64,000 nt of DNA from Gammaproteobacteria bacterium (GTDB taxonomy: Bacteria > Pseudomonadota > Gammaproteobacteria > Arenicellales > UBA868): NCBI GenBank assembly GCA_022451485.1, contig JAKUQS010000006.1, forward strand, positions 87,648 to 151,647, in the 5' to 3' direction. Made by a program: the position numbers and the translations under genes. Numbering within the stretch: position 1 is the first letter of the stretch; every line of letters begins with the position of its first letter. Below the pieces are notes generated by a model. That model had not been told where the DNA came from. It saw only the letters and a list, made by a program, of their open reading frames with translations, and ran no database searches. This document shows positions 1 to 8,755 of this stretch, piece after piece.

Positions 1-729
1 AAGTCAGTTGGCCGCCTATCCTGGGGCCAGTACGGTACGCGTAAGGGAGTGCCACGCATCCTTGATGTGCTATCCAAACATGACATTTCTGCAACGTTTT
101 TCGTACCGGCAGTCGCCGCCCTACTTCATCCCGACGAACAGCGCCGCGTCATCGATCAAGGTCATGAAATCGGCATCCATGGATGGATCCATGAATTGAA
201 TTCGGTTCTCCCGTACGAAACAGAGAAAGACTTAATGTTTCGGTCGGCTGAAACGCTTGAACAAATTACGGGCGTGAAACCGGTCGGCCTAAGAACTCCA
301 TCTTGGGATTTCAGCCCCAATACGCTACGAATCGAACGTGAACTAGAACTTTTGTATGACTCATCGTTGTTTGCTGACGACGACCCTTACGAACTCATTG
401 AACACGGTGAGCCCACAGGCATTATTGAATTACCAGTTGAATGGATCCGTGACGATGCTGTCTATTTCAACATGGCGCGATTTGGTGGGCTGCGACCTTA
501 TACGCCTCCCGCTGCGGTTTTTGATATCTTTAAGCGGGAGTTCGATGGGGCGAAGGCGGAATCGGGGCTGTTTGTTCTTACGATGCATCCCCATGTGATT
601 GGCTATCGCTCACGCATCTGGATTCTTGACGAGCTGATAACCCACATGAAGGCATCAGGCAACGTATGGTTTGCAACTCATGCTGACATTGCCCGCTACA
701 TTAAGGAGGCCAGCGGACTTACAGGCTAA
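1..729 (+). CDS. Polysaccharide deacetylase / cyclic imidase-like protein (5' end missing)
   Basis: The frame is open from the first base, and the upstream codons (SWGQYGTRKGVPRIL) match the family, so the gene starts outside the window; the GTG at 49 is probably internal. NodB-fold metal-dependent amide hydrolase: the HGxxHE metal motif is seen in GIHGWIHE, and a late MHPH motif follows. The catalytic Asp near the N terminus is not in the window. The sequence is closer to the PuuE allantoinase / Helicobacter PgdA branch, some of whose members open cyclic imides, than to chitin deacetylases. No signal peptide can be judged. With hydantoinase and amidase genes nearby, I infer a cytosolic C-N hydrolase acting on a ring amide. 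Confidence 0.85.
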   Translation, partial: KSVGRLSWGQYGTRKGVPRILDVLSKHDISATFFVPAVAALLHPDEQRRVIDQGHEIGIHGWIHELNSVLPYETEKDLMFRSAETLEQITGVKPVGLRTPSWDFSPNTLRIERELELLYDSSLFADDDPYELIEHGEPTGIIELPVEWIRDDAVYFNMARFGGLRPYTPPAAVFDIFKREFDGAKAESGLFVLTMHPHVIGYRSRIWILDELITHMKASGNVWFATHADIARYIKEASGLTG

Positions 730-748
730 GTCATCTGCCGATCCCAAA

Positions 749-1684
749 TCACTGTCCAGTAACGTTAGGATTCGTACGTTTACCCCTGACATTCAATACA
801 TTCCCGCAGACAATGATCATTGCGCCAATAAAAACGAACGGATCGAGCGCTTCGTTGTAAAGGAACCAGGCAACTACCGCAATAAGTGGCAATCGAAAGA
901 AATCAAACGGGACCACTAGCGAAGCATCAGCATAAACCAGCGCTTTTGAGATGGAATAATGGATGCCAAATCCCGCCACTCCAACCAGCAACACCCACGG
1001 GATCAGTGGTGTTGATGGCCAGGTCCAGTCGGGTATAGCAAACGTCAAAGAAATCGGCAGTTGTACCAAATTCATCCAGAACAGTATCGTCCATGGTGAA
1101 TCATATGCAATGACGCTTTTCGTCAATACATACATCGTCGCTAGCATAATTGCCGACCCGATCACGGCAAAGGCCGCGGGATGGATCATGGCAATCCCCG
1201 GGCGCAATATTACGAGCACGCCAACAAACCCCAATAGAGTGCCTATAACCCGCCACGTTCCAAACCGTTCGCGCAGGAAAACCGCAGCCAAAATCGCCGT
1301 CCATAACGGCGTGGTGAATTCCAAAGCAAATACCTCTGCCATTGGAATTGAGACAATGCCAAAAAACCATAAGTAAGTTGCAAGAAAATGAATGATGTTG
1401 CGTATCACATGACGACCGACAAATTGAGTTCGAATCGTGTCCCATCCGATAAAAAACATTGCGCATATTGTGGCTATGAGACACACGAAATTACGGCAAA
1501 ACATCAGCTGAAACAACGACATCTCTGACGATAATTCTCGACCTGAGACTCCGATTAATATCGAAAATACGCTAGTACCCAACATCCAGAAGAACGCAAG
1601 ACGAGCTGACGGGTTTACTTTCAAATAAATACCTGATTGGCCTGTGTAGTCAATTTCACGCGTCGACTGTACCTTCTTTATCAA
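749..1684 (-). CDS. EamA/DMT-family membrane transporter
   Basis: Inner-membrane protein of about 310 residues with ten predicted hydrophobic segments in two five-helix halves, the usual EamA (drug/metabolite transporter) layout. Family members export amino acids or small metabolites; the substrate cannot be told here. The start is unsure: the longest frame opens with TTG, a second in-frame TTG lies about 20 codons later behind a weak AGGT, and the first membrane segment begins near residue 29. It is divergent from the livK gene at 1829, so the two share a 144-base regulatory region. It ends 19 bases from the convergent deacetylase gene. Confidence 0.85.
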   Translation of the reverse strand: MIKKVQSTREIDYTGQSGIYLKVNPSARLAFFWMLGTSVFSILIGVSGRELSSEMSLFQLMFCRNFVCLIATICAMFFIGWDTIRTQFVGRHVIRNIIHFLATYLWFFGIVSIPMAEVFALEFTTPLWTAILAAVFLRERFGTWRVIGTLLGFVGVLVILRPGIAMIHPAAFAVIGSAIMLATMYVLTKSVIAYDSPWTILFWMNLVQLPISLTFAIPDWTWPSTPLIPWVLLVGVAGFGIHYSISKALVYADASLVVPFDFFRLPLIAVVAWFLYNEALDPFVFIGAMIIVCGNVLNVRGKRTNPNVTGQ

Positions 1685-1705
1685 TTACGCTTTGATAATC
1701 CCACG

Positions 1706-1721
1706 AAATCCATCGGGATTT
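1706..1721. promoter_or_regulatory. Inverted repeat in divergent EamA/livK intergenic region
   Basis: AAATCC-ATCG-GGATTT is a perfect 6-bp inverted repeat with a 4-base spacer, between the divergent transporter and livK starts. Its place fits an operator, but no regulator gene is nearby and one short palindrome is weak evidence. Confidence 0.3.
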
Positions 1722-1812
1722 GGTTGCAATGACTTGCCTCTTCATTGATGATTAGAGCCAGCGCCAGCGGCTTGTCTAATGACAGTCGCCGTGCCTTAAT
1801 CATAGCTCACGT

Positions 1813-1820
1813 AAAGGAGG
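1813..1820 (+). promoter_or_regulatory. Strong RBS deciding the livK start
   Basis: AAAGGAGG lies 8 bases before ATG 1829. It fixes the start there, giving a normal signal peptide, rather than at the ATG 28 codons upstream. Confidence 0.8.
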
Positions 1821-1828
1821 ATAACCTG

Positions 1829-3052
1829 ATGACTTCTTTCAAAAGAAAGATTTCCACAGTCGCGCTAGCAGCGAGTATTGCCTTAATCTCGGGCACCGCT
1901 GCCGCCGAACGCGGTGTAACTGACACTTCGATAAAAATTGGGAACATTGGCCCTTTCTCCGGAAAGGCCGCTATGTTCAATCCCTTAAATTATGGATCAG
2001 TCGCCTACATGCGTTACATCAACGACATGGGCGGCGTGTATGGCCGCAAGTTCGATATTAAACTTGGCGACACAGCATGTGCGCAGGCAAAAGGTATTGC
2101 TGCTGCAAAAAAGATGGTCTACGACGAAAAGGTTTTCATGATTACGGTTAACCCGTGTAGCGGTGTTGCCATGGCGGTGAAACCCACCCTGGAGAAAGAA
2201 GGTGTGCCATGGAGTGGTGTGTCGGCTAACCCCAAAATTACGGGTTCTATTGGCTCTGGCGGCAAAGGTATGCCACCGAAGTACATGTTTCATGTCACAC
2301 CGAACGGGTACTTTAGCGGCGTGACAATGGGCAAATTCATCATGACAAAGCCCAACGCCAAGAAGATCGCGATCGTTGCCCATACTAACGATTGGGCCCG
2401 CGGCTACTGTGATCCTGCTAAGGACTACATTGAATCCCAAGGCGGAGAAGTTGTTCTGGATACCGCAATGGAACGCGGCTCGACCGATGCGACAGCCCAG
2501 GTGCTTCAAATCAAGTCTAAAGGCGTCGATGGTGTCCTAGGCTGCCTATACCAACCTGAGCTGGTGGTGTTACTGAAAGCAGCACACAAATACAAACTCA
2601 ACACCCCCATCATTGGTGCATTAGGCGCTGACTTCGGACAGGTCATACAACAAGTGGGTAACCCCGCAGCCGTGAATGGTGTCTTTTTTCAGGGCCACCT
2701 CTACAAAGACAAGATTGGCTCACCGGCACTGGAATGGGGCAAACAAATCCTACTCAAATACCTTACCAAGGATGAACTGCCGAAAACTGGTGATCCCACT
2801 CATTTCTATTATTTCGGACTGTTCAACGGAATCGGAGTGGTCGAAGGCTTCCGTCGCGCGGGCCGCGATCTGACAAGGGATACCTATATTGCAGCGATAG
2901 AGACCTTGCGAGACTTTGACAACAATATCTCGGCTGGACGAGTCACTATCACCCCTGAACAACACGTCGGCATCAGTGACATGTACTTCAATGGTCTGGA
3001 TAACGACGGTAACGAGGTGATCTTTAAGGCGTGGGGACAAACCCTACACTAG
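1829..3052 (+). CDS. ABC importer periplasmic substrate-binding protein (LivK/Peripla_BP_6 type)
   Basis: Periplasmic type I binding protein of 407 residues that delivers ligand to the permease encoded just downstream. Residues 1-26 form a Sec signal peptide (MTSFKRK, hydrophobic core, cleavage near GTAAAE). The mature protein begins with the family's IKIGNIGPFSGKAA strand-loop and keeps the GVxGRKFDIKLGD segment. The start at 1829 is chosen for its AAAGGAGG site. The family binds branched-chain amino acids, amides, urea or aromatic acids; the ligand is not readable. First gene of a livKHMGF-order operon, separated from livH by a stem-loop terminator at 3107 that likely lets only part of transcription through, so the binding protein is made in excess. 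Confidence 0.92.
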   Translation: MTSFKRKISTVALAASIALISGTAAAERGVTDTSIKIGNIGPFSGKAAMFNPLNYGSVAYMRYINDMGGVYGRKFDIKLGDTACAQAKGIAAAKKMVYDEKVFMITVNPCSGVAMAVKPTLEKEGVPWSGVSANPKITGSIGSGGKGMPPKYMFHVTPNGYFSGVTMGKFIMTKPNAKKIAIVAHTNDWARGYCDPAKDYIESQGGEVVLDTAMERGSTDATAQVLQIKSKGVDGVLGCLYQPELVVLLKAAHKYKLNTPIIGALGADFGQVIQQVGNPAAVNGVFFQGHLYKDKIGSPALEWGKQILLKYLTKDELPKTGDPTHFYYFGLFNGIGVVEGFRRAGRDLTRDTYIAAIETLRDFDNNISAGRVTITPEQHVGISDMYFNGLDNDGNEVIFKAWGQTLH

Positions 3053-3106
3053 AATATTGATTGATTTCGAATAATTTAATCAGTATGTGTTAAAGAAATT
3101 GGAAGA

Positions 3107-3151
3107 AGGCCGACGGCGCACTACATCGTGCGCCTGTCGGCCTAATTTTTT
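3107..3151 (+). terminator. Stem-loop with T tract between livK and livH
   Basis: Arms at 3107-3120 and 3129-3143 pair over 14 bp with one bulged base, around an 8-base loop, and are followed by six Ts (3146-3151). This is a canonical intrinsic terminator. As the permease genes follow on the same strand, partial read-through (attenuation) is the likely purpose. Confidence 0.85.
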
Positions 3152-3207
3152 GGCAAAATAGTCAAGCCTATAAAATAGTGGTCAAATAATATCCCGCTAG
3201 AAAACGC

Positions 3208-4194
3208 ATGATTGAATACATTCAGTCCACCTTAAGCACTTGGCCACATTTGTTGCCAATGCTGCCACAACTGATCGTCAGCGGCATCGCTATCGGTATG
3301 CTCTATGCCTTGATCGCGCTATCCATGACGATCCTCTATCGCGCCACCACGGTAGTTAATTTTGGTCACGGCGACCTTGTCATGTTAGGCGCCTATGCAT
3401 TATTTATTCTATTGCCGATGGTGACTTTTAACGTAGCGCTGGAATCATCGGCACTGCACACATTAACCTCCTTCGTCCCACCCTATCTAATAGCCCTACT
3501 GCTGGCGCTTGCCGTGTTGTTCGCTATTGGATACATCCTTCATCGAGTTTTTATCTGGCCCATCCTTAAAGGCCCTCATCTCAGCCTCGCTCTGATGGCG
3601 ATCGCCGTCGGGTATGCACTGCGAGGAGTAATTCGAAAAGAATATGGGAAAGAGATCCTACAAATGCCACGGCCATTTGAGGACCACGCCTATGAGGTGA
3701 TGAATATTAATGGTATGGGCACCTATTTGACCCTAGATGAAATCACGTTCTGTGGTGTTGTACTCGTCATGCTGTTAGTGAGCTATATCGTGTTTACAAA
3801 AACGCGCTTCGGGCAGATTGTTCAAGCGATGTTTCAAACGCAACGCGGATCCTCACTCGTTGGGATCAATGTGATGTACTACAACAACCTGATCTGGGGG
3901 GTTGGTTGTTCATTGGGTGCTCTCGGCGGCGTAATGCTAGGCCTCACGCTAGTCCTTGATCCTGATGTCGGTGTATGGACGCTTCTTCGCGGCTTTGCAG
4001 CTATGACCCTGGGGGGATTCGGTTCGCTCTACGGAGCAGTAATCGGAGGCTTGATCATCGGCATCTTAGAAAAAGTACTAGGTGTTTTTATTTCAACTGC
4101 CTTGGTTGAAATTACCTGCTATCTCGTAATCATTCTTGTGTTGCTCATTCGACCGAAAGGCCTATTTGGGCAACATGCCACGTTGAAAATTTGA
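3208..4194 (+). CDS. Branched-chain-amino-acid-type ABC permease, LivH family
   Basis: Inner-membrane permease half of 328 residues with many hydrophobic segments, opening with the LivH-type stretch GIAIGMLYALIALSMTILYR and the NFGHGDLVMLGAY motif typical of LivH. The C-terminal GGFGSLYGAVIGGLIIGILE motif is the cytoplasmic coupling segment seen in this family. It pairs with the LivM-type protein encoded at 4249 to form the channel. No strong ribosome site is visible before ATG 3208. It follows the livK terminator hairpin and is the first of four transport genes running without further breaks. Confidence 0.92.
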   Translation: MIEYIQSTLSTWPHLLPMLPQLIVSGIAIGMLYALIALSMTILYRATTVVNFGHGDLVMLGAYALFILLPMVTFNVALESSALHTLTSFVPPYLIALLLALAVLFAIGYILHRVFIWPILKGPHLSLALMAIAVGYALRGVIRKEYGKEILQMPRPFEDHAYEVMNINGMGTYLTLDEITFCGVVLVMLLVSYIVFTKTRFGQIVQAMFQTQRGSSLVGINVMYYNNLIWGVGCSLGALGGVMLGLTLVLDPDVGVWTLLRGFAAMTLGGFGSLYGAVIGGLIIGILEKVLGVFISTALVEITCYLVIILVLLIRPKGLFGQHATLKI

Positions 4195-4248
4195 CTCGAG
4201 TTCCAATCGGCATCAATTCATCAGTACAACAGACCCTCTTCTTTCAAA

Positions 4249-5217
4249 ATGACCCTAAATCGCAACGTATTTTGGATTATTCCGTTATTACTACTAGCGT
4301 TGCCTCTAGTACTCAATCAGTACCTGCAGTATGTAGTTAACCTCATCTTGGTCTACATTCTGGTCGGAGTGGGTTTCAACATCGTTGTTGGTAATCTGGG
4401 TCAATTGGCGTTCTCGAATGTTGCCTTCTTCGGTATTGGAGCCTATGCCTCGGGAATGCTTACCTATCACTTAGGTTGGCCATGGTGGACTACTGTCATT
4501 CCCGCCGGCCTGTTCGGCGCACTCGCCGGCTGTGCGGCAAGCATTCCGGCTTTGCGCGGGGTTCGTCTGTTTTATCTGGCAATTATGACGTTGGCATTCG
4601 GAGAACTGATGCGGTGGGCGTACATCAGAGTACCCGGCACCGGTGGATCCATGGGCCTCGCCGTACCCGAACCCGTAGGATTTGGCCTAGGTGATTCTGC
4701 CTGGGTAATGACGACCGAATATCAAAAGTTTTACGTGTTTTTGTTTATAGTGGTCGTCGTTGTAATCGCTGCAAGTCGATTGCTCGAGTCTCGCTTCGGC
4801 AGAGCATTCCTGGCGATTAAGAACGACGAATTGGCGGCCGCGGCAATGGGGATCCCTACTGGCAAGTACTTTTTGCTGGCGTTTGCCCTAAGCGGCTTTA
4901 TCGTTGGGATCGGCGGCGCAATGTATGCCGCACTTGGGCTCCATTTATCTCCAGAAGACTTTGACCTCATTCAAGTCATTCTCCACTTTGCGATCATCAT
5001 GGTTGGAGGAATAGGAAGCCTGATCGGTTCAATTCTTGGGTCCAGTTTAATCGTTGCGGTCCCTGAAGTGATTCGGCACTTTGAATGGCTCGTTGGATCG
5101 GAAGAATGGATCTTTGGTGTTGCCATCATCGCGGTGATCCTATTCCTGCCGCGCGGCCTATCAAGCTTGCTGGCAAAACTCCATCCTATCTTCAAAGATC
5201 GTTACTACCGAAAGTAA
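4249..5217 (+). CDS. Branched-chain-amino-acid-type ABC permease, LivM family
   Basis: Second permease half, 322 residues, largely hydrophobic. Family markers are GVGFNIVVGNLGQLAFSN near residue 41, the FLAIKNDELAAAAMGI cytoplasmic loop near residue 190 (the stretch that couples to the ATPases), and the closing GGIGSLIGSILGSSL and FLPRGL segments. It lies 54 bases after livH and 4 bases before livG, so one transcript and coupled translation are likely. With the LivH-type partner it should form the membrane channel of this importer. Confidence 0.92.
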   Translation: MTLNRNVFWIIPLLLLALPLVLNQYLQYVVNLILVYILVGVGFNIVVGNLGQLAFSNVAFFGIGAYASGMLTYHLGWPWWTTVIPAGLFGALAGCAASIPALRGVRLFYLAIMTLAFGELMRWAYIRVPGTGGSMGLAVPEPVGFGLGDSAWVMTTEYQKFYVFLFIVVVVVIAASRLLESRFGRAFLAIKNDELAAAAMGIPTGKYFLLAFALSGFIVGIGGAMYAALGLHLSPEDFDLIQVILHFAIIMVGGIGSLIGSILGSSLIVAVPEVIRHFEWLVGSEEWIFGVAIIAVILFLPRGLSSLLAKLHPIFKDRYYRK

Positions 5218-5221
5218 TACG

Positions 5222-5980
5222 ATGACACTCTTAACCGTGACTGACGCAACCGTTCGCTTTGGTGGACTGGTGGCTGTTAACAACGTTAGTTTCGAGACTG
5301 AGCCTGGGAAAGTAAGGGCATTAATTGGCCCAAACGGGGCTGGAAAAACAACCCTGTTTAAAGCAATAGCCGGCGAAGAAGAGCTTGAGTCAGGCACCAT
5401 TAGATTTCAAGACCAGGAAATTCAAACGCTAACACCCCATGAAATCTCCGAACGCGGCGTTCGACGGACCTTTCAAACAGGCGGTCTGTTTGGTGAGTTG
5501 ACCGCGCTGGAGAACGTACTGGCCGGCCTGCACACCCAGGTGCCCAGTTCATTAGGTGGTCTTCTAATAAATTCCAAACATGCTAAGCAGGTGGAGAAAG
5601 AAGCCACAGAGAAAGCGCATCATCTGCTCGAGATGATGGGCATTCCCCACGTCGCGGAACAATGGGCCCGCGACTTGTCCGGTGGACAGCAACGAATGGT
5701 AGAAATCGTAAGGGCCTTAGCAACAGATCCACCTCTATTGTTGCTTGATGAGCCCGCGGTAGGGCTCGCACCACCGGTGCGACTTGAACTCCTGAAAATC
5801 ATTCGTCGACTTGTTGAGGAAGAAAACATCGGTGTTATTCTTATCGAACATGCCATTGAATTTGTCATGACCGTATCGGACACCATTATGGTGCTTAATA
5901 ATGGTGAGGTGATCGCCGACGGTGCGCCTGAAGAAATTCGCCAAGATAAAGAAGTCCTTGAAGCATACCTTGGTCGCTAA
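5222..5980 (+). CDS. ABC importer ATPase, LivG family
   Basis: Cytosolic ATPase of 252 residues powering the importer. Walker A is GPNGAGKTT (about residues 36-44), the signature is LSGGQQRM, and Walker B with the catalytic Glu is LLLLDEPAVGL, followed by the switch His in LIEHAIEF. The RRTFQTGGLFGELTALENVL segment is typical of LivG. It starts 4 bases after livM and is followed one base after its stop by the LivF-type gene. All nucleotide-binding residues are intact, so an active heterodimeric ATPase with the next gene product is expected. Confidence 0.93.
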   Translation: MTLLTVTDATVRFGGLVAVNNVSFETEPGKVRALIGPNGAGKTTLFKAIAGEEELESGTIRFQDQEIQTLTPHEISERGVRRTFQTGGLFGELTALENVLAGLHTQVPSSLGGLLINSKHAKQVEKEATEKAHHLLEMMGIPHVAEQWARDLSGGQQRMVEIVRALATDPPLLLLDEPAVGLAPPVRLELLKIIRRLVEEENIGVILIEHAIEFVMTVSDTIMVLNNGEVIADGAPEEIRQDKEVLEAYLGR

Positions 5981-5981
5981 G

Positions 5982-6707
5982 ATGAACACCCAGACATCCA
6001 CCACTAAGGCCCGATTACGAATATCAAATCTAGTAGCGGGTTATGGTCATAACGTGGTGCTGCGTGGGGTCGATCTGCACGTCAATCAGGGTGAAATCGT
6101 TACACTTCTCGGCGCAAACGGGAGTGGCAAATCAACGGTTCTCAATACCATTAGTGGCTTTCTGTCACCTACGGAAGGGACGGTTCAACTCGACGACACG
6201 GCTATTACCGGTATACCGCCACACAAAAGTTTTCGTGCGGGCGTCGTCCAGGTATCCCAAGCACGCGATCTATTTGGCGATCTGACCGTAGAAGAGAATC
6301 TTAAACTCGGCTCCATTATTCAGGGTGACGAAAGCCTTGGACTCAAACAAGCCTTCGATTACTTTCCTCGATTATCAGATCGCTATGATCAACAGGTCAG
6401 TACAATGTCTGGTGGTGAACAGCAAATGGTTGCAGTAGGCCGTGCGCTCATGAGTCAACCACGCATTCTCCTGATGGACGAACCATCCGGCGGCCTGTCT
6501 CCCCTTTTCGTGAAAGAAATTGGCGAAATCACTGTCCGCATGAAAGCGGATGGAGTCACAATGTTGCTGGTTGAGCAAAACCTGCGACTCGCGCTCGAAA
6601 TCAGTGATCGGTACCTTATCCTGCGCGATGGAAAAGTGATCGATGGCGGCAGTACCGACAACCTTGAAGGGTCACACGACGATATTGTCCGCACGATCTA
6701 TTTATAA
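5982..6707 (+). CDS. ABC importer ATPase, LivF family
   Basis: Partner ATPase of 241 residues. Walker A GANGSGKST, signature MSGGEQQMVAVGRALM and Walker B ILLMDEPSGGL are all intact, and LLVEQN is the LivF-type switch segment. A longer in-frame start at 5922 would overlap livG by 59 bases and add a lysine-rich tail not usual in the family. ATG 5982, one base after the livG stop, is chosen. Last of the five transport genes; the next gene is 89 bases downstream with its own ribosome site. Confidence 0.93.
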   Translation: MNTQTSTTKARLRISNLVAGYGHNVVLRGVDLHVNQGEIVTLLGANGSGKSTVLNTISGFLSPTEGTVQLDDTAITGIPPHKSFRAGVVQVSQARDLFGDLTVEENLKLGSIIQGDESLGLKQAFDYFPRLSDRYDQQVSTMSGGEQQMVAVGRALMSQPRILLMDEPSGGLSPLFVKEIGEITVRMKADGVTMLLVEQNLRLALEISDRYLILRDGKVIDGGSTDNLEGSHDDIVRTIYL

Positions 6708-6796
6708 ACCCGTTGTGGAACGGCTTCGATCTCCTTCGAGAAGCTGTCATATCATTGTCTGTCCCGATCAAACACTACTGAAACAAGGGGGTTTCA

Positions 6797-7303
6797 ATGG
6801 ACAGCCTTGAGGAACGTATCATCAGGCTCGAAGCCATAGAGGCAATTAAACAGCTTAAATCACACTACGCGCTCTGTGCTGATGCCAAATATACCGAGGA
6901 CCATCAACGTAAACCACAAGAAGAAATTGACAAGATCGCCTGGGACCAAGTCTCCGGATTCACCGAAGACGCCTTCTGGGATAACGGACTGTTTGGCGCC
7001 TTTGATGGCAAAACCGCAATCTGGGAATTTCTTCGCGCTACCCCCTGGAAATTTTCCGTCCACATGTACATGAATCCGCTCATTACCATCGAAGACGGAA
7101 AGGCAAAAGGCTCGTGGGTTATTTGGGAAGTTGCAACCCTGGCTGAATCTAACCAGGCCGTTTTCTTGTCGGCAACGCTAGAGGATGATTATGTCTGTGT
7201 AGACGGTATTTGGTATACAAAAGCGGTAAGGATGACCAATCGGTTTATGACTCCCTTTCAGGAACCTTGGACGATCAGGCAGAATCAGCCCTACACTCCG
7301 TGA
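6797..7303 (+). CDS. SnoaL-like / NTF2-fold domain protein
   Basis: Small soluble protein of 168 residues. The start LEERIIRLEAIEAIKQLKSHYALCAD is the typical first helix of SnoaL-like (NTF2-fold) proteins, followed by an FxxDAFWDNG-type strand and a C-terminal sheet. The fold is used by dehydratases, isomerases and ring-cleaving hydrolases as well as by non-catalytic proteins, so the reaction is unknown. It has a clear AAGGGGG ribosome site 6 bases before ATG 6797. It follows the liv operon on the same strand and may act on the imported compound; that is inference from position. Confidence 0.75.
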   Translation: MDSLEERIIRLEAIEAIKQLKSHYALCADAKYTEDHQRKPQEEIDKIAWDQVSGFTEDAFWDNGLFGAFDGKTAIWEFLRATPWKFSVHMYMNPLITIEDGKAKGSWVIWEVATLAESNQAVFLSATLEDDYVCVDGIWYTKAVRMTNRFMTPFQEPWTIRQNQPYTP

Positions 7304-7370
7304 CCACCTGCCTATGGCTGCGCTTAATCTTGCAACCAAATCACCTTTACAAGATAACCCCACAGCTCAA

Positions 7371-8390
7371 TTACTGACAGCGATTTAGGAGAACCGCGAA
7401 GGTTTCATCAGACATATCACGAACTCCATCCTCGATATCATGAATCAAATCAATGATAGTCGTAATCAGAGGAACGTCGTATTCAACCTCGTTGGCCAAT
7501 TTAACCAGTACGCCCAGCTGCTCGGTTACCTCGGTTTTTCTTTTCCGAACCGCTAAATCCCTCCAAATACCAGAGTGGGTTTTTGCGGAACCCCGGTTGA
7601 ATTCCGCCATCTCTTCGATACTGGCCTGAGCTTCCAGATCACTAGCACCCGGCAAATACGCCATTGGATTAAACCCATTAAACCCCACTGGCTGTATCCC
7701 TCTTTTTGTCGCAAGTCCCATGACTTCACGACCTATTGCAACCCAAAGTTCTGAGCGACTCGGATTCGCAAAGTTATCCGCCATAGAGTCATTGTTAATT
7801 GCCGTAGCAAATAACATTGCGCCATAAGCTAATTTGCCCCACAGATAGCCCCAAATATTATCTGTTAAGACAGCGTCTGGTTCAAAAACCTGCAACAGCT
7901 GGTGCATCTCTTCGGTGCGACCACCAACCGTTCCGTCGATTTCCCCTACGACCACAGCACCGCGATTACCAAATAAGACCTGGCCCGGCCCATGCCAATC
8001 TGCACCGAAATTGACAAAAGCTCCTATCGTGGCTCCCTTCCCTACTACCTCAGAAATAGTTAATTCATTCAATCCATTTTGAGCCGAAACTACAAAACCG
8101 TCTGCAGTCAAATGCGGTCTAATCATCTCGATAGCAGCTCGGGTATGTTGCGCCTTAACCGCAAGGATCACACGACTAAAACGTCCCAACACTTCGTCTG
8201 GTGTCACCGCTGGTATTCGCACGACGAATTCATCCACCGGGCCGGAAATCTCCAATCCGCTACTCCGGCAAGTCGTCACATGATCACTTTCGATATCTAC
8301 CAAAAGGACATCGATACCAGCCCGTGCCCAGTAGGCAGCTATCGTGCCGCCGATGGCACCGCCACCCCAGACCAATATAGACTCAGTCAC
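7371..8390 (-). CDS. Ketopantoate reductase (PanE/ApbA)-family oxidoreductase
   Basis: NAD(P)H-dependent 2-ketoacid reductase fold of 339 residues. The nucleotide site is GGGAIGGTIAAYWARAG (residues 9-25), with the family's VKAQHT Lys segment near residue 100 and AQNGLNE near 124. The C-terminal helical domain holds KLAYGAMLFATAINN, where the general-acid Lys of the family is expected. It is a GTG start; GAGGAG sits rather far (about 13 bases) upstream. Members include true ketopantoate reductase and many uncharacterised 2-hydroxyacid dehydrogenases. Standing alone among catabolic genes, not beside panB or panC, it is more likely a catabolic paralogue. Confidence 0.82.
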   Translation of the reverse strand: MTESILVWGGGAIGGTIAAYWARAGIDVLLVDIESDHVTTCRSSGLEISGPVDEFVVRIPAVTPDEVLGRFSRVILAVKAQHTRAAIEMIRPHLTADGFVVSAQNGLNELTISEVVGKGATIGAFVNFGADWHGPGQVLFGNRGAVVVGEIDGTVGGRTEEMHQLLQVFEPDAVLTDNIWGYLWGKLAYGAMLFATAINNDSMADNFANPSRSELWVAIGREVMGLATKRGIQPVGFNGFNPMAYLPGASDLEAQASIEEMAEFNRGSAKTHSGIWRDLAVRKRKTEVTEQLGVLVKLANEVEYDVPLITTIIDLIHDIEDGVRDMSDETFAVLLNRCQ

Positions 8391-8755
8391 TTTCCAATGC
8401 TCTCCTCTCTAGCAATTGCAGCGGTCACGTTATTGACCCACAAACTGGCCGTAAAGACTCGTCGATTCGTTCGACCGGAACTTTCCGGCGGTCCCGCGAT
8501 TCTATCTGAATCATTGCTGTTCATGGATTTTCTGTTGCCATGGAAAAGGGGCAGATAGTCCGGGCATAACCGGCCCAAGTACGACTATTGGTTCGAAATA
8601 CGGTATCCGGTTGTGACCATTGGCTCTGCCAACCTACCCCCCCTGGCTGCAATCACTACGGCCAGAAACAAATCGTCTGCACAATCATTGTGCTGCTGGT
8701 ATACACTGCGCAGCAATTTTTGGTTGTATCCCTATCAAAGCTATTTGCCAACCGT
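8391..8755. other. Intergenic stretch upstream of EamA transporter
   Basis: 365 bases between the GTG start of the PanE-family gene and the likely start of the next transporter, so a divergent control region. A frame joined to the transporter is open from 8588, but it encodes a Cys/His/Pro-rich run unlike the family and has no ribosome site. I see a short CCGGA/TCCGG inverted repeat near 8480 and no convincing promoter or RNA gene. Confidence 0.5.

Noticed and set aside
1997-2509. 170-codon open frame on the minus strand inside livK
   Set aside because: Lies wholly inside a gene with clear family motifs and a signal peptide; the translation is rich in His/Cys/Arg with no recognisable fold and has no ribosome site.
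8588-8755. Extended N terminus of the EamA transporter
   Set aside because: The added 56 residues include a polar Cys/His/Pro-rich run unlike EamA starts, and there is no ribosome site; ATG 8756 gives the usual first helix.
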